A DNA stretch of 64,000 nucleotides from Elainella sp. Prado103 (GCA_025454395.1 JALOOM010000010.1:62001-126000), one strand, 5' to 3'. Shown: positions 37,913-49,384, counted from the first letter of the stretch. Notes: a model not told the origin generated them from the sequence alone. Made by a program: numbers and translations.

Positions 37913-40315
37913 TTAATCATACGCTTCCAACTCATCCTGCCCATTGGTTTCTTCCAAATCTTCGTCCAGATTGAGGTCTTCCGACTCCTCTTCAGTGGCT
38001 TCGCTGCCGCCACCCACCGCCACCAAATCGATCTGCTGGCGGTAGTAGTCTACACTCTTCACCTGCACTTCTACCCGATCGCCCAGCTTATATTGCTTGC
38101 GATTTTTGCGACCCACCAATTTTTGTTGGCGCGATCGATATTCATACCAGTCATCCTTCAACGAGCTGACATGCACCAGCCCTTCCACCAGCAGTTCCTC
38201 AATTTCCACAAAGAACCCATAGGACTGGACACCTGTAATCAAGCCGTGGAAGACTTTGCCCGTATGCTGCTGCATGAATTCAGCTTTCTTCAAGCCTTCC
38301 AGATCAGATTCGGCCTCTTGCGCTAGTTTTTCCCGTTCGGTCAGATGTACGACCACGGCTGCAAATGCTTCTTCCAATTCGGTCTGCACTTCAGTGGGCA
38401 ACACATTCCAGGTGATTTGGTCATGGCAAGAACTGTGGCGCAGATCCACTTTCTCCTTCGATCGAGTCGTGCGTCGATCGCGCCCATGCTCAAACAAAGC
38501 GTGCAGCACCCGATGCACCAGCAGGTCAGGATAGCGGCGGAGAGGCGATGTGAAGTGAGTATAGCCTTCATCAAGGGCCAAACCAAAATGCTGCCCAGGC
38601 GTGATGCTATACATGGCAGGCTTGAAGGTGGATAATAGCAGATAGGTCAGCACTTTTTCGGTTTTGGATTCTGCGAATTGATCCACCAGGTTTTGGTAAT
38701 CCCGAGGATGAACTGAATCTTCCTGCTCTAAGCTGACATCAATTCCCATATTGCTCACGAGCTTCAGCAGTTCCTGCACATCACTGGGGTCGGGGGCGCG
38801 ATGGATGCGATAAATGGCAGGCACTTGCAACGCCAATAGATGGGAAGCCACAATTTGATTGGCTAGCAACATTAGTTCTGTCACAATCGATCGAGCGGGC
38901 AGCAAGGAAGACACCACCATGGCTCCCAGCGCTCCCTCGTCGTCATACTGAAACTTGGTAGACAGGAATTGGCTCAGTTCTGAATTGGCCTCATTTGGGA
39001 AGATTTTTTCCGGTAAGTTCAGATCAAACGCGCCTCGTTGCAGCCGTTGGGTGCGAATCGCTTGGCTGAGGACAAAGAGCTGATCGAGCATTTCAAAAAT
39101 CGGCACAAACTCTTGCAACTCATCCAGGGTAGGCAGGGGGTAAACCGGTGTCATGGCCTCTGGATCCGGATCCTCATGTCGCTGCACGATCGCTTGAGCT
39201 TGCTGGTAATCTAAGCGATGATCGACTTGAATTACGGTGGGCTGAAGTTCGAACTCCACCACATGCCCTTCATCGGTCAGGGTGAGCAGAACCGAAACCG
39301 CGAGCCGATCCTGCCCTGCCACAAACGAACAGCACTGATGGACTCGCTCAGGCAACATCCGGATGGCATTTTCACCCAAATAAATCGAAGTGCCTCTTCT
39401 GCGGGCTTCGATATCCAGGGCCGAGCCTGGCGTAATGTAAGACGACACATCAGCGATATGAATGCCGAGCCGCCAGTGACCGGCTCCCAGTGCTTCCAGG
39501 GTTAACGCATCATCGATCGCCGGGCCAGTCGGATTCGGTGGACCATCGATCGTAATTGTGGGCAAATGACGCAGGTCAACCCGTTGCTTCAGATCGGCTC
39601 GCCGCAACTTAGTCGGTAGGTTTTTGGCTTCTTCCAACACCGAGTCGGCAAATTGGCGGGGCAGGTCATACTTACAGCAAACAATGTCGTATTCAGAGGC
39701 GGCTTCGGCATCACTCCCTAAAATTTGCGCCACTCGTCCTAAGGGGGGATTATTGCCTAAGGGATAGCGCACAATTTCAACATGGGCCAGTTGATCAACG
39801 GCTTCGTCTAGATCAATGCCGTTTTCCTTCAGTTCGACTTCAAACAACAGCCGATCGTCTAAAGGGGTTGCCCGATAACTGGTTTCCACTTGTTTGACGC
39901 GGGCCAGCACCGAAGCATTCGCCCGATCGAGAATCAAGCGGACTTCGCCTTCCGGACTGCGCCGCCGGGTTCCTTCTTTGGTGACTCGCACTAAGACCCG
40001 ATCGCCATTCCAAGCCGTATTGAGATGGCTTTCGCGAATGTAAATATCTTCGGATCCTTCCACATCCTGGATGGCAAAGCAAAACCCCTTACTGGAACAG
40101 CGCAGCTTGCCCTCCACCACATCTTCTTCCACCAACCGGCGGTATTTGCCGCGTTCTCGGATCAGAATGCCAGTTTTCTCCAGCGCATCCAGGGCAATTT
40201 GAAGCAGGTGTTGGCTTTCCTCGGTCTTACAATTGAGTTTTTTCTCCAAGGCTTTTGGAGCAACCAACTTGTCATCTGTGAAGTTTGCTAGCAGTTCTGC
40301 AATCGAAAATTCCAT
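37913..40315 (-). CDS. RNase R/II family 3'-5' exoribonuclease
   Basis: ATG 40315 (MEFSIAELLANF) with GAGG upstream; a TTG six codons earlier is less likely. The order is winged-helix/cold-shock domains, RNB catalytic domain, then C-terminal S1 domain (GKVFHGLITGVQSYGFFVEIEELLVEGLVHVSSL), with an acidic tail. The RNB domain contains WRLGIHIADVSSYITPGSALDIEARRRGTSIY and HFTSPLRRYPDLLVHR. The catalytic acidic motif is unusual: TIDGPPNPTGPAIDDAL, longer than, and lacking the first Asp of, the usual DFDDA. It may be a true RNase R or a Zam-like paralogue. Confidence 0.9.
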   Translation of the reverse strand: MEFSIAELLANFTDDKLVAPKALEKKLNCKTEESQHLLQIALDALEKTGILIRERGKYRRLVEEDVVEGKLRCSSKGFCFAIQDVEGSEDIYIRESHLNTAWNGDRVLVRVTKEGTRRRSPEGEVRLILDRANASVLARVKQVETSYRATPLDDRLLFEVELKENGIDLDEAVDQLAHVEIVRYPLGNNPPLGRVAQILGSDAEAASEYDIVCCKYDLPRQFADSVLEEAKNLPTKLRRADLKQRVDLRHLPTITIDGPPNPTGPAIDDALTLEALGAGHWRLGIHIADVSSYITPGSALDIEARRRGTSIYLGENAIRMLPERVHQCCSFVAGQDRLAVSVLLTLTDEGHVVEFELQPTVIQVDHRLDYQQAQAIVQRHEDPDPEAMTPVYPLPTLDELQEFVPIFEMLDQLFVLSQAIRTQRLQRGAFDLNLPEKIFPNEANSELSQFLSTKFQYDDEGALGAMVVSSLLPARSIVTELMLLANQIVASHLLALQVPAIYRIHRAPDPSDVQELLKLVSNMGIDVSLEQEDSVHPRDYQNLVDQFAESKTEKVLTYLLLSTFKPAMYSITPGQHFGLALDEGYTHFTSPLRRYPDLLVHRVLHALFEHGRDRRTTRSKEKVDLRHSSCHDQITWNVLPTEVQTELEEAFAAVVVHLTEREKLAQEAESDLEGLKKAEFMQQHTGKVFHGLITGVQSYGFFVEIEELLVEGLVHVSSLKDDWYEYRSRQQKLVGRKNRKQYKLGDRVEVQVKSVDYYRQQIDLVAVGGGSEATEEESEDLNLDEDLEETNGQDELEAYD

Positions 40316-40915
40316 GTAGCGATTGATCCTCAATACTGATATTAGACACCACTCGACGACTCAACGGCATCGATCCGGTCAGAAGCCATTCTGGAAAGCC
40401 TAAGCCTGAGCCAAAACCGATCGATCTCTCTCCCCACATGACTTGCACGTTACCTGCACATGGGTTTGCAGCTTACCATTGCCACACAAAGCCGTTGTTC
40501 TGCTTTTTGAGGGGTACAGGGTACACCAGCTAGCTTCATGCGTCAACTGAACTGCTGAGGGCTGATCGCCTTACGAACCTTCCGGAATAAACTGTACTTC
40601 ACAATCTGCAATTTTCTGACAATGAGCGGTTCTGAATCGCCAGAAAACAACCGAACAAAATCGGCAAGATACAGAATGCAGCCTATTCAGCCGTACAGCC
40701 TTACAAGCGCAACGAACACCAATCGAGTAGAAGTCGAGTAGATGATGCCTGGAGCAAGTGCCAAAATTGCGTCCATTCTCGCACTTTACTCATTCTATTA
40801 GCACTTTTTGTTGCAAAGCGGAAGATTTTCAGAGTTTTTGATCCAAATCGTATGATTTGTCTAGCCTCGATCGGGCGATTTATCTGCGGAGTTGGATTTA
40901 CCTGCGGAGTTGGAT
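40316..40915. other. 600-bp gap between phoU and the RNase R gene
   Basis: No gene, RNA fold or large repeat was recognised. The left end (40877-40912) holds tandem copies of the phoU 3' end. Downstream of the RNase R start it should hold the RNase promoter. Confidence 0.55.
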
Positions 40916-40921
40916 TTATCT
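40877..40921. repeat. 18-bp tandem repeat at the phoU stop codon
   Basis: gatttatctgcggagttg and gatttacctgcggagttg precede gatttatct, which holds the phoU stop codon (plus-strand tta at 40916). The third unit is partial because it continues as coding sequence. Confidence 0.75.
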
Positions 40922-41569
40922 CTGTCCTGTGACAATATATGCTACTCGCTTACCAATGTTGGTTGCGTGATCAGCCATGCGTTCTAAGTGACGGATCGCC
41001 AACACCAAGAGCACAATCGGCTCGATCGATCCTGAAGTCACTGGTTCTCGAACCAGCAGGTTATAAAGCGATTCATAGTCAGAATCGACGGCATCGTCTT
41101 TCAGCTTAATATCCAACCCAGATTCAGCATCCAGATCAACCAAAGCGGCCAGACCCATGGCTAGCATTGCTCGGCACCGATCCATCATGATTTGCACCCG
41201 CCCGATATGCGGAGAGACGGGATAAGGAAATAATTTGACTGCAATTTCGCCAATATCTTCGGCATAGTCTCCAATGCGCTCTAAATCTCGAATCAGTTGC
41301 ATCAGAGCACTCAATAAACGCAGATCCTTCGTGACGGGAGCCTGCATGGCCATCAAATTGACACAGTCTGCTTCAATTTGGCGGTAGAGGCGATCGATTT
41401 GTTTGTCTTGAAGCGCAACCTGACGAGAGGCATCCAAATCTCGATCGCAGAGGGCTTTCCGAGCAAGCCAACAAGAAGTCTCAACCAAGGCTCCCATCCG
41501 CAAGACATCATGTTGAACACGCCGAATTTGCCGTTCAAATTGAATACGTGTTGGTCTAAGCTCTTTCAA
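40916..41569 (-). CDS. phoU: Phosphate signalling regulator PhoU
   Basis: 217 residues forming two PhoU three-helix repeats with the conserved metal-site sequences LIRDLERIGDYAEDIGE (about 90-106) and AIRHLERMADHATNIGKR (about 188-206). It moderates phosphate transport and the PhoR-type kinase response. No pst genes are adjacent. A 13-bp repeat array lies in its upstream region. Confidence 0.96.
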   Translation of the reverse strand: MKELRPTRIQFERQIRRVQHDVLRMGALVETSCWLARKALCDRDLDASRQVALQDKQIDRLYRQIEADCVNLMAMQAPVTKDLRLLSALMQLIRDLERIGDYAEDIGEIAVKLFPYPVSPHIGRVQIMMDRCRAMLAMGLAALVDLDAESGLDIKLKDDAVDSDYESLYNLLVREPVTSGSIEPIVLLVLAIRHLERMADHATNIGKRVAYIVTGQR

Positions 41570-41597
41570 TAGAATGCTCCCCCTATCAAGTCACAGT

Positions 41598-41649
41598 CAG
41601 GTTTAATAATCAGGTTTAATAATCAGATTTAACAATCAGGTCTAATAGT
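41598..41649. repeat. 13-bp tandem repeat upstream of phoU, 4 units
   Basis: caggtttaataat, with the third and fourth copies diverged (cagatttaacaat, caggtctaatagt). It starts 28 bp upstream of the phoU ATG. Its AT-rich units could overlap a promoter. The repeated attTaAT spacing is not a clear Pho box. Confidence 0.9.
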
Positions 41650-42268
41650 CGGATCTAGATGAAGTCTAGATAACAATATGGCAATTAAATTATCTGAAGA
41701 TTGGCAAGCTGAGAATGAATTTCTGAACACTAATCATCGGTATTCGGCGATGGTATTTGGCGATAGTATTCGGCGATAGGAATAACTGATCAGCAAAAGC
41801 ACCCTGAAATCAAGCACCCTGAGGGTTATAAGATAGGGTTGCTCGACAAAATTGCTAGATAGATCTGCCAGATAGATCTGCCAGATAGGGTTACAGGCAA
41901 AGATGAGAACGTGAAGGATGTACCTGAATCCTAATCAGACCAGCCTCTGAAATAAGTACTCTGGGAGATGCTTTCCTACTCGTGATTCTCTCAAGGTGAT
42001 TCTCTCAAGGCGACCCCCTTAAGGTATGCTTTGGTGACAATCTCTGCCAAAAACTGCTAGAAGCGATCGTCTGTCAGTTTTTGGATGTCAATTTATGGAT
42101 GTCAGTTTTTGGATGTCAATTTATGGATGTCACTTGGTCTGCCCCCAGTCAAACCCTCTAGCCTGATTGTTTGACTCAGAGCTGTTAATTTTGCGCTCAA
42201 ACGGGTCACACACGCCTATTTTTGATTCTCACACCAGTCTTAATTTTGGGGTCGGAAGAGTTCGGAAG

Positions 42269-42442
42269 CTGATTGACTGACAAATCTTTTCCCCTCATCC
42301 CTAAATCCCTTCTCCCACTAGGGGCGAAGGGACTTGCAATCAAATCCTGGTTCGAAAGCCCATCGCCCGCTCTGGGAGAGGGGTTGGGGTGTCGCTTGCT
42401 TCTGCGTAGCAGTGGGTAGTTTGAGTTTTGTCAGTCAATCAG
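42269..42442 (+). mobile_element. MITE family 1, copy C (intact, 174 bp)
   Basis: The terminal inverted repeats CTGATTGACTGACAAA match perfectly at both ends. A perfect 9-bp target-site duplication gttcggaag flanks it (42260-42268 and 42443-42451). The interior is GC-rich in the right half (gctctgggagaggggttgg) with no coding capacity. The perfect duplication suggests a recent insertion. The transposase supplying it in trans is not in this window. Confidence 0.93.
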
Positions 42443-42682
42443 GTTCGGAAGAGTACTGGACTGTAATCGACCTTACATCGACCTTACTAGGATCGACACT
42501 AAGATCGATCCCTGGATTGTGATCGATCCTCCTGGGATTGGCATTAGATCAGCAGATCAGCATTAGATTGGCATCGGCACTGGATCGGCACTGGATTGGC
42601 ACTGGCTTGTAAGCGATCCTGGATCACCACTAGCTTGGCACTGGATCGACTAGGCGAAACGACCTGCCATGACAACCCAGCA

Positions 42683-42784
42683 TCAGGCAAACCGTTACGT
42701 CAGGCAAACCGTTACGTGAGGCAAACCGTTACGTCAGGCAAACCGTTACGTCAGGCAAACCGTTACGTCAGGCAAACCGCGACG
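42683..42784. repeat. 17-bp tandem repeat, 6 units
   Basis: tcaggcaaaccgttacg occurs in six copies with one substitution in the third and two in the last. The near-perfect copies suggest recent expansion. Confidence 0.97.
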
Positions 42785-43129
42785 GACTAGGTGGAATTTG
42801 ATCGATCAGCAGCGATCGATCAGCCAGAAACGCCATCGATCGGCACTCCAGTTGATACCGTTAATGTAATTGCCAGTGATCTCATCAGAATAACCTTAAA
42901 ACTTCTATCTTGGCTGTTTTCTAGTTTGCAATCTGATCAGCCAGCGTCTTGGTGGGCAATCTGGGAGGCAGAACAAATGTTTTTTGTTGCATTATGTGAC
43001 AAACAGTTCCACATTGTCAGGATTTGTCTGAAATTTAAGAAACGCTGGCACCTGCTTACTTCCAAATCTTTGGAGTGGGCGAAGCCCTACCGTTCATAAC
43101 ATTACATGACCTTAGGAGCCTTCTAAATC

Positions 43130-43225
43130 ATGTCTCTATCAGATACGCAAGTCTACGTTGCACTGGTGATTGCCCTCATTCCTGCGGTGTTGGCATTCCG
43201 TTTGTCCACCGAGCTGTATAAATAG
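43130..43225 (+). CDS. psaM: Photosystem I reaction centre subunit XII (PsaM)
   Basis: A 31-residue single-pass thylakoid protein of photosystem I, MSLSDTQVYVALVIALIPAV in its first 20 residues and ending RLSTELYK. The length and the single hydrophobic helix are typical of PsaM, which lies near PsaB and helps trimer stability. ATG has AGGAG 11 nt upstream (43114-43118). It stands alone downstream of the repeat-rich gap. Confidence 0.95.
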   Translation: MSLSDTQVYVALVIALIPAVLAFRLSTELYK

Positions 43226-43858
43226 CATCCTCGCTCAACCTCAAGATCGATGTTCGATCGAACTTAGTTCGAGCAATTCAAGCAAAATGGGAGTCAGCCC
43301 TTGTCCAGGTTGGAGCATCCGATCAGGTCAGAGCTGGCTCCCTATTTTGATTGAGCTTCCAAGCCAATCGCGCATTGCCAATCCGTGATCGCCAAGCCAA
43401 TCCGTGATCGCAAAATTTCAGCCGTCGATCAGTACGTCTGCTCCCCTGAGAAAGAGGGTAAGTGTGCAAGAATAATTTTCCAAGTCAGGGACAAGATCAC
43501 TGCAAAATTCTGCGATTAGATAAAAAATTCTGAATAGCCAAAAAATTTGCGTGCAACTTGGGAAAAATGAGTTAACCTCATTGCCTGTGAGTCAATTGAT
43601 CTGCTGATCTGCAAGCAGGGTGATCTGCAAGCAGGGTGATCTGCAAGCGGTGATCGGTAAGTTAAGGTGGTCTGCAAGTCAGCTCGCTCATCGATACCTG
43701 TTCAACTGTCGGTATTTGTCAGTAAAATCTGTCAGCAAAACCTGTCAGTAAAACCTCAGTGAAACCTGTCGGCAATTGCCTGCACTCCTGATCGATCGCT
43801 CCCAGACGGTTATGTCTGTGTTATGTCTGTCCGTTGCTAGAGTAGGGCTGGATGATTT
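43226..43858. other. 633-bp gap with two tandem arrays
   Basis: Immediately after psaM there is an imperfect inverted repeat around gttcgatcgaac. Further on are tgatctgcaagcaggg units (43605 to about 43650, 16 bp) and gtcagtaaaatct-like units (about 43718-43770, 13 bp). No gene or clear terminator was recognised. Confidence 0.65.
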
Positions 43859-44299
43859 ATGAACGCGCAACCTCAACACGACCCCACTGCCTATCAAGCT
43901 AATCGTCCTCCCAAGGTGCGGATGCGTCCTCGGCAGCGCCATGCTCCTCAACAGATCATCGCAGTGGAAGCGGCGATCAAGCTCAGTGTGAATTTGGTTT
44001 TGGGCGTAACCGCGATCGTGACTCTTCACAAGCTAATCCCGGTGAATTTGCAGCAACAAGCTGATTTGCAGCGGTTACGCGCTGAAGTGGCAGAGGCTCA
44101 GACCAAAGTAGCCGCCCTTGAAGAAGACTTCGATCGGCATTTTGACCCGCAGCAAGCACTCAACATCATGCAGGAGCAGAACATTCGCTTCAATCCCAAG
44201 CAACGTCAAGTGGTTTGGCTCGATCCAAAAGTAAAACAAGCGGCTGATCCCACCGCCGATCCGCTCCATCAGGCAGATACAGCGGTTGCGGCTGATTAA
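43859..44299 (+). CDS. Cyanobacterial membrane protein with coiled coil (146 residues)
   Basis: A basic Pro/Arg-rich N-terminus (about 1-35) is followed by one membrane helix (about 40-62, AIKLSVNLVLGVTAIVTLHK), then a coiled coil (LRAEVAEAQTKVAALEEDFDRHF) and a conserved-looking segment NIMQEQNIRFNPKQRQVVWLD. The order resembles small FtsB/FtsL-like or cyanobacterial conserved membrane proteins, but I cannot name a family. It lies 235 bp before acs on the same strand. Confidence 0.85.
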   Translation: MNAQPQHDPTAYQANRPPKVRMRPRQRHAPQQIIAVEAAIKLSVNLVLGVTAIVTLHKLIPVNLQQQADLQRLRAEVAEAQTKVAALEEDFDRHFDPQQALNIMQEQNIRFNPKQRQVVWLDPKVKQAADPTADPLHQADTAVAAD

Positions 44300-44534
44300 T
44301 GCTGCTTGAGATAGCTCCCTAAAGATTGGGCAAAGGGATTGGGCAGAGGGATTGAGCACCTGGCCGATCGATCGCAACGAAATTTCAAACTTCCTTGTGA
44401 TCCGCACCAGAAGATCATAGGGTTTTGATGGAATCTATTAGGCGATCAAACACGATTGCCTCGCTTCAAGTCGGACATCTTGCATGGATGTCTCAAAATT
44501 TGCGGTTTAATACGGCCTCTTTCTCAATCGACTT

Positions 44535-46505
<1,971 letters not shown>

Positions 46506-46536
46506 CACCAATTCAGCAGCCAATTCAACCATTTTA

Positions 46537-46558
46537 GGCGGGGCAACCCGCTTTTTTT
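46537..46558 (+). terminator. Intrinsic terminator after acs
   Basis: A perfect GCGGG/CCCGC stem with GCAA loop followed by seven Ts, 32 bp after the acs stop. Confidence 0.92.
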
Positions 46559-46592
46559 ATGTAAACGCGATGAATGCAGTTTTGCACCCTCC

Positions 46593-47351
46593 TCAACCCA
46601 AGGAATAAGGGACTTCTAATCCATATTGTTCCATCAGATCGAGATCTCCCATTAACTGTCGCGGAGCACCATCTGCAACGATCGCCCCATTATCCATCAG
46701 CACGACCCGATCGCACACTTCCAAAATAAACTCTAGATCATGGGAAGAGATCACTAGCGTTTCCTGGGACTGGCGCAGGAATTGAATCAGGCGACGACGG
46801 GCCCGCAGATCCAGATTGGCAGTTGGTTCATCGTAAATCATCATTTGCGGATGCATCGCCAAAACACCTGCAATCGCCACCATTCGTTTTTCTCCACCTG
46901 ATAGATGATGCGGTGGTCGATCGGCTAAGGCAGCCATCCCAGTAATTTCTAAAGCTTGGGTGACTCGCTGTTGCACTTCTATCGACGAGAGCCCCATGTT
47001 TTGGGGGGCAAAAGCCACATCATCCCAAACTGAAGCCGAAAACAATTGGTCATCTGGATGTTGGCAAACTAAGCCAATTTCAGGATAGAACCCACCGGGA
47101 TGGACAAGCCGATCCAACAGCCGTATCTCACCCGCGATCGGGGTCAGGATGCCACAAATAAGCAAAAAGAGTGTGGTTTTGCCGCAACCATTGTGTCCAA
47201 TAATCCCCAATCGATCGCCTTTATGGATTTTTAAATGGATTGACTTTAATACATCCGATTTATCGGGATAGGAAAAACGCAAATCGTTGACCGCAATCAC
47301 GACTTCTGCGGGTTCTGAATGGATCAAGGAGGGAACCGATTGAATCTGCAT
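46593..47351 (-). CDS. cbiO: ECF transporter ATPase, Ni/Co uptake (CbiO/NikO)
   Basis: 252-residue A-component. Walker A is IIGHNGCGKTTLFLL, the Q-loop region is VCQHPDDQLFSASVWDDVAFAP (typical of CbiO), the signature is HLSGGEKRMVAIAGVLA and Walker B is MMIYDEPTANLD, with H-loop ISSHDLEFIL. It is the last gene of a five-gene overlapping operon and its start overlaps the stop of the CbiQ gene by one base (TAATG). It is convergent with acs; the acs terminator lies between them. Confidence 0.95.
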   Translation of the reverse strand: MQIQSVPSLIHSEPAEVVIAVNDLRFSYPDKSDVLKSIHLKIHKGDRLGIIGHNGCGKTTLFLLICGILTPIAGEIRLLDRLVHPGGFYPEIGLVCQHPDDQLFSASVWDDVAFAPQNMGLSSIEVQQRVTQALEITGMAALADRPPHHLSGGEKRMVAIAGVLAMHPQMMIYDEPTANLDLRARRRLIQFLRQSQETLVISSHDLEFILEVCDRVVLMDNGAIVADGAPRQLMGDLDLMEQYGLEVPYSLG

Positions 47352-48151
47352 TAAATCAAAACCTCTGCAACCACAAAACTAAGCGCAACCAATAACACAC
47401 ACACTAATCCCGCCATACTCCAAAGTCGAATTCCCTTAGGTTGAACTTCTGTATTCACAAAAGTATTAATTTTTTGATATCCATAACCTCGTAAGCGCAT
47501 TGCTTTATAAATCCGTTCCGATTGTTCATAGCTACGGACTAAAAGCGTCCCAGCTAAGCTGGCTAGACGATCAAGGGTTTGGCGATCGGGCAGGTGTGAT
47601 AGTCGCCGCCTAGGCTGATACTGAAACCCGCGTAACCGCATCGATCGCTGCATGTGAGTTAAGCTGTTAGCGACTTCAAATAGATAGCGATAGGTTAATA
47701 GCAGCATATCTGCCAGAACAATCGGTAATCCGAGGGATCGCATGGCTCTGACCGTGGTTAAAAATGGGGTTGTCCCAAATAAAATGAGACCAACCGTGAT
47801 AATCGACAAAAATCGGCTGGCGATTAGGAACAAGGCTACCATTCCTTCTTGACGCACAGTCAGAATGCCCCAATTCCAGAGTACTGTTGTCCCCGATAGA
47901 AAAGGTAGTAGGATCACTACCCCCAATAAAAATAGGCCAGGATAACGAATACGCTCAGACCAAAAAGAGAAGGGTAATCGGGAGGTCAGATATAGCAAGC
48001 TAGTAGTGAGTAACATAAATGGAATGAGTTGCCAATGTTCCACCAGTGCAAAGGCGAAAATAAGGGCTATTAATCCAACCAGTTTATGTTGGGCTTCCCA
48101 TTGATGTATCCAGGATTTGAGGTGAGCATATTCATCAAGTGCCAACTTCAT
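47351..48151 (-). CDS. cbiQ: ECF transporter T component (CbiQ/NikQ)
   Basis: 266 residues with about five membrane helices. The coupling-helix motif SMRLRGF, repeated as KAMRLRGYG, contacts the ATPase. Its ATG overlaps the CbiM stop (ATGA), so the two are translationally coupled. Confidence 0.93.
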   Translation of the reverse strand: MKLALDEYAHLKSWIHQWEAQHKLVGLIALIFAFALVEHWQLIPFMLLTTSLLYLTSRLPFSFWSERIRYPGLFLLGVVILLPFLSGTTVLWNWGILTVRQEGMVALFLIASRFLSIITVGLILFGTTPFLTTVRAMRSLGLPIVLADMLLLTYRYLFEVANSLTHMQRSMRLRGFQYQPRRRLSHLPDRQTLDRLASLAGTLLVRSYEQSERIYKAMRLRGYGYQKINTFVNTEVQPKGIRLWSMAGLVCVLLVALSFVVAEVLI

Positions 48152-48804
48152 GATTCACCTCTTAATAACTCTGGTTTCACCTTTCGCAGGAACAATACGA
48201 GCATGGCAGTGAAAACGCCTTCCAGAATCATCAGGGGAAAGTGGGCGATCGTTAATCCATACAACGCCATCTGTTCGGTGCTGGCATCAAAGCCAGATGG
48301 AATCGTTGTGATAATTAAGCTCATGAAAATTAGAGTAGATAATCCGAGCCCGATCGCTCCCGCCAGAAATGCAAATAAAATGACCCATCTATTAGATTGG
48401 GAAGTTTTGGTGCGATGAAAATGGTGATGAAGGCAAAATAGGTAGGAGGATAATAAAGCTGGGATGCCCATCATGGCTGCATTAACCCCTAGCGTTGTCA
48501 GCCCGCCGTGACCGAACATAACCGCTTGAAAAAAAAGCCCGATCAAAATGGCTGGGAATGCATAGTATCCCAATACCACACCGAGTAGCCCATTTAAGAC
48601 CAGATGCACACTAGCCGGTGGGATCGGAATATGAATCGATGAAGCCACAAAAAATGCGGCAGTCAGCAAAGCGGCCTTAGGAATATCCTCCGTTGGATTA
48701 CTGCGTCGATTAATTTGGCGTAGAGAATACCAGGTTGCCCCTCCAGTTAAGGCATACCCTCCGATACAAACTGAAGCTGGTAGGAGCCCATCAGGAATGT
48801 GCAT
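48148..48804 (-). CDS. cbiM: Ni/Co ECF substrate-binding component (CbiM/NikM)
   Basis: It begins MHIPDGLLP, the invariant metal-binding N-terminus of CbiM/NikM (His2 and the Met1 amine coordinate metal). Six to seven membrane segments follow, including VHLVLNGLLGVVLGYYAFPAILIGLFFQAVMFGHGGLTTLGVN, split between two conserved loops. The 218-residue length is standard. The start overlaps the preceding gene by 14 bp. Confidence 0.96.
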   Translation of the reverse strand: MHIPDGLLPASVCIGGYALTGGATWYSLRQINRRSNPTEDIPKAALLTAAFFVASSIHIPIPPASVHLVLNGLLGVVLGYYAFPAILIGLFFQAVMFGHGGLTTLGVNAAMMGIPALLSSYLFCLHHHFHRTKTSQSNRWVILFAFLAGAIGLGLSTLIFMSLIITTIPSGFDASTEQMALYGLTIAHFPLMILEGVFTAMLVLFLRKVKPELLRGES

Positions 48805-49384
48805 CGCGTTCTAATCCTTTCCTACTTCGTACAAAGAACAACGCGGTACCAATGCAACCCCAGCTCACTGCACCCATCATTAATCCCTTCTGCAAGGGAG
48901 TATACGAGTTGATTGAACCTGAACTGGGAGGAACAGTGTTGGGGCTAGTGGACTGGCTGGCTGGCTGCGACGATCCGATATCTCCGGTGGGTTGAGGGGC
49001 TTGGCTGGTCATACTGCCAGTCGGCTGAACTGGGATCACCAAAACATCACCATGGCCGGCTTGCCGAATCTGAACTTCCCAGTTGCCAGAAGTAGAAGGA
49101 CTGAACACAAATCGTCCCTCCGCATCGGTGGTTCCGGTTAACCAAGGTTGGGTTGGCTCAGTGGGGGCATAAACGGCAACCTGTGCGTTCGCCATCGGCT
49201 CGCCCGTATCGAAAGTAGCCCGAATTTCATAGGCAGAAGTTGGCTGATATTCGATCGCGACCCCGTGGGCCAGGACTGGGACAGAGCTACTCAACAGACC
49301 CAATAAACTCAGGCAAGGCCAAGCGATCCTCCGAAGTCCCATAGGGTATAAGCGGGTTCTGTGTAAGCGGGTTTGATGCGTCAT
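48791..49384 (-). CDS. NikL/CbiL-like accessory subunit of the metal ECF transporter
   Basis: From ATG 49384, which overlaps the upstream stop as ATGA; about 197 residues. It has a signal peptide (CLSLLGLLSSSVPVLAHG), an extracytoplasmic Ig-like domain (YEIRATFDTGEPMANAQVAVYAP ... GRFVFSPSTSGNWEVQIRQAGHGD), a Pro/Ser/Thr linker and a C-terminal membrane anchor (LMMGAVSWGCIGTALFFVRSR). This is the layout of NikL-type partners of NikMQO and favours nickel rather than cobalt as substrate (inference). Confidence 0.85.
   Translation of the reverse strand: MTHQTRLHRTRLYPMGLRRIAWPCLSLLGLLSSSVPVLAHGVAIEYQPTSAYEIRATFDTGEPMANAQVAVYAPTEPTQPWLTGTTDAEGRFVFSPSTSGNWEVQIRQAGHGDVLVIPVQPTGSMTSQAPQPTGDIGSSQPASQSTSPNTVPPSSGSINSYTPLQKGLMMGAVSWGCIGTALFFVRSRKGLERDAHS

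Larger units (their letters stand above)
41570..43129. other. 1.56-kb repeat-rich gap between phoU and psaM
   Basis: The longest stretch without a convincing gene. Its repeats are: caggtttaataat at 41598-41649; gatagtattcggc at about 41740-41780; gatagatctgcca at about 41855-41890; a gtcaatttatggat / gtcagtttttggat array at about 42075-42131; the intact MITE at 42269-42442; a degenerate field of gatcggcactgga-like units at about 42455-42660; and tcaggcaaaccgttacg at 42683-42784. An open frame at 42791-43099 has no Shine-Dalgarno or family features. The last 100 bp should hold the psaM promoter. Confidence 0.75.

Noticed and set aside
39490-39570. Frameshift in the RNase R gene at the odd catalytic motif
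   Set aside because: The frame is continuous and conserved motifs resume immediately on both sides (ADLKQRVDLRHLPTITID; AIDDALTLEALG).
42791-43099. 102-residue plus-strand frame (GTG start) before psaM
   Set aside because: No ribosome site, and it includes repeat-derived sequence (DRSAAIDQ region); no family features.
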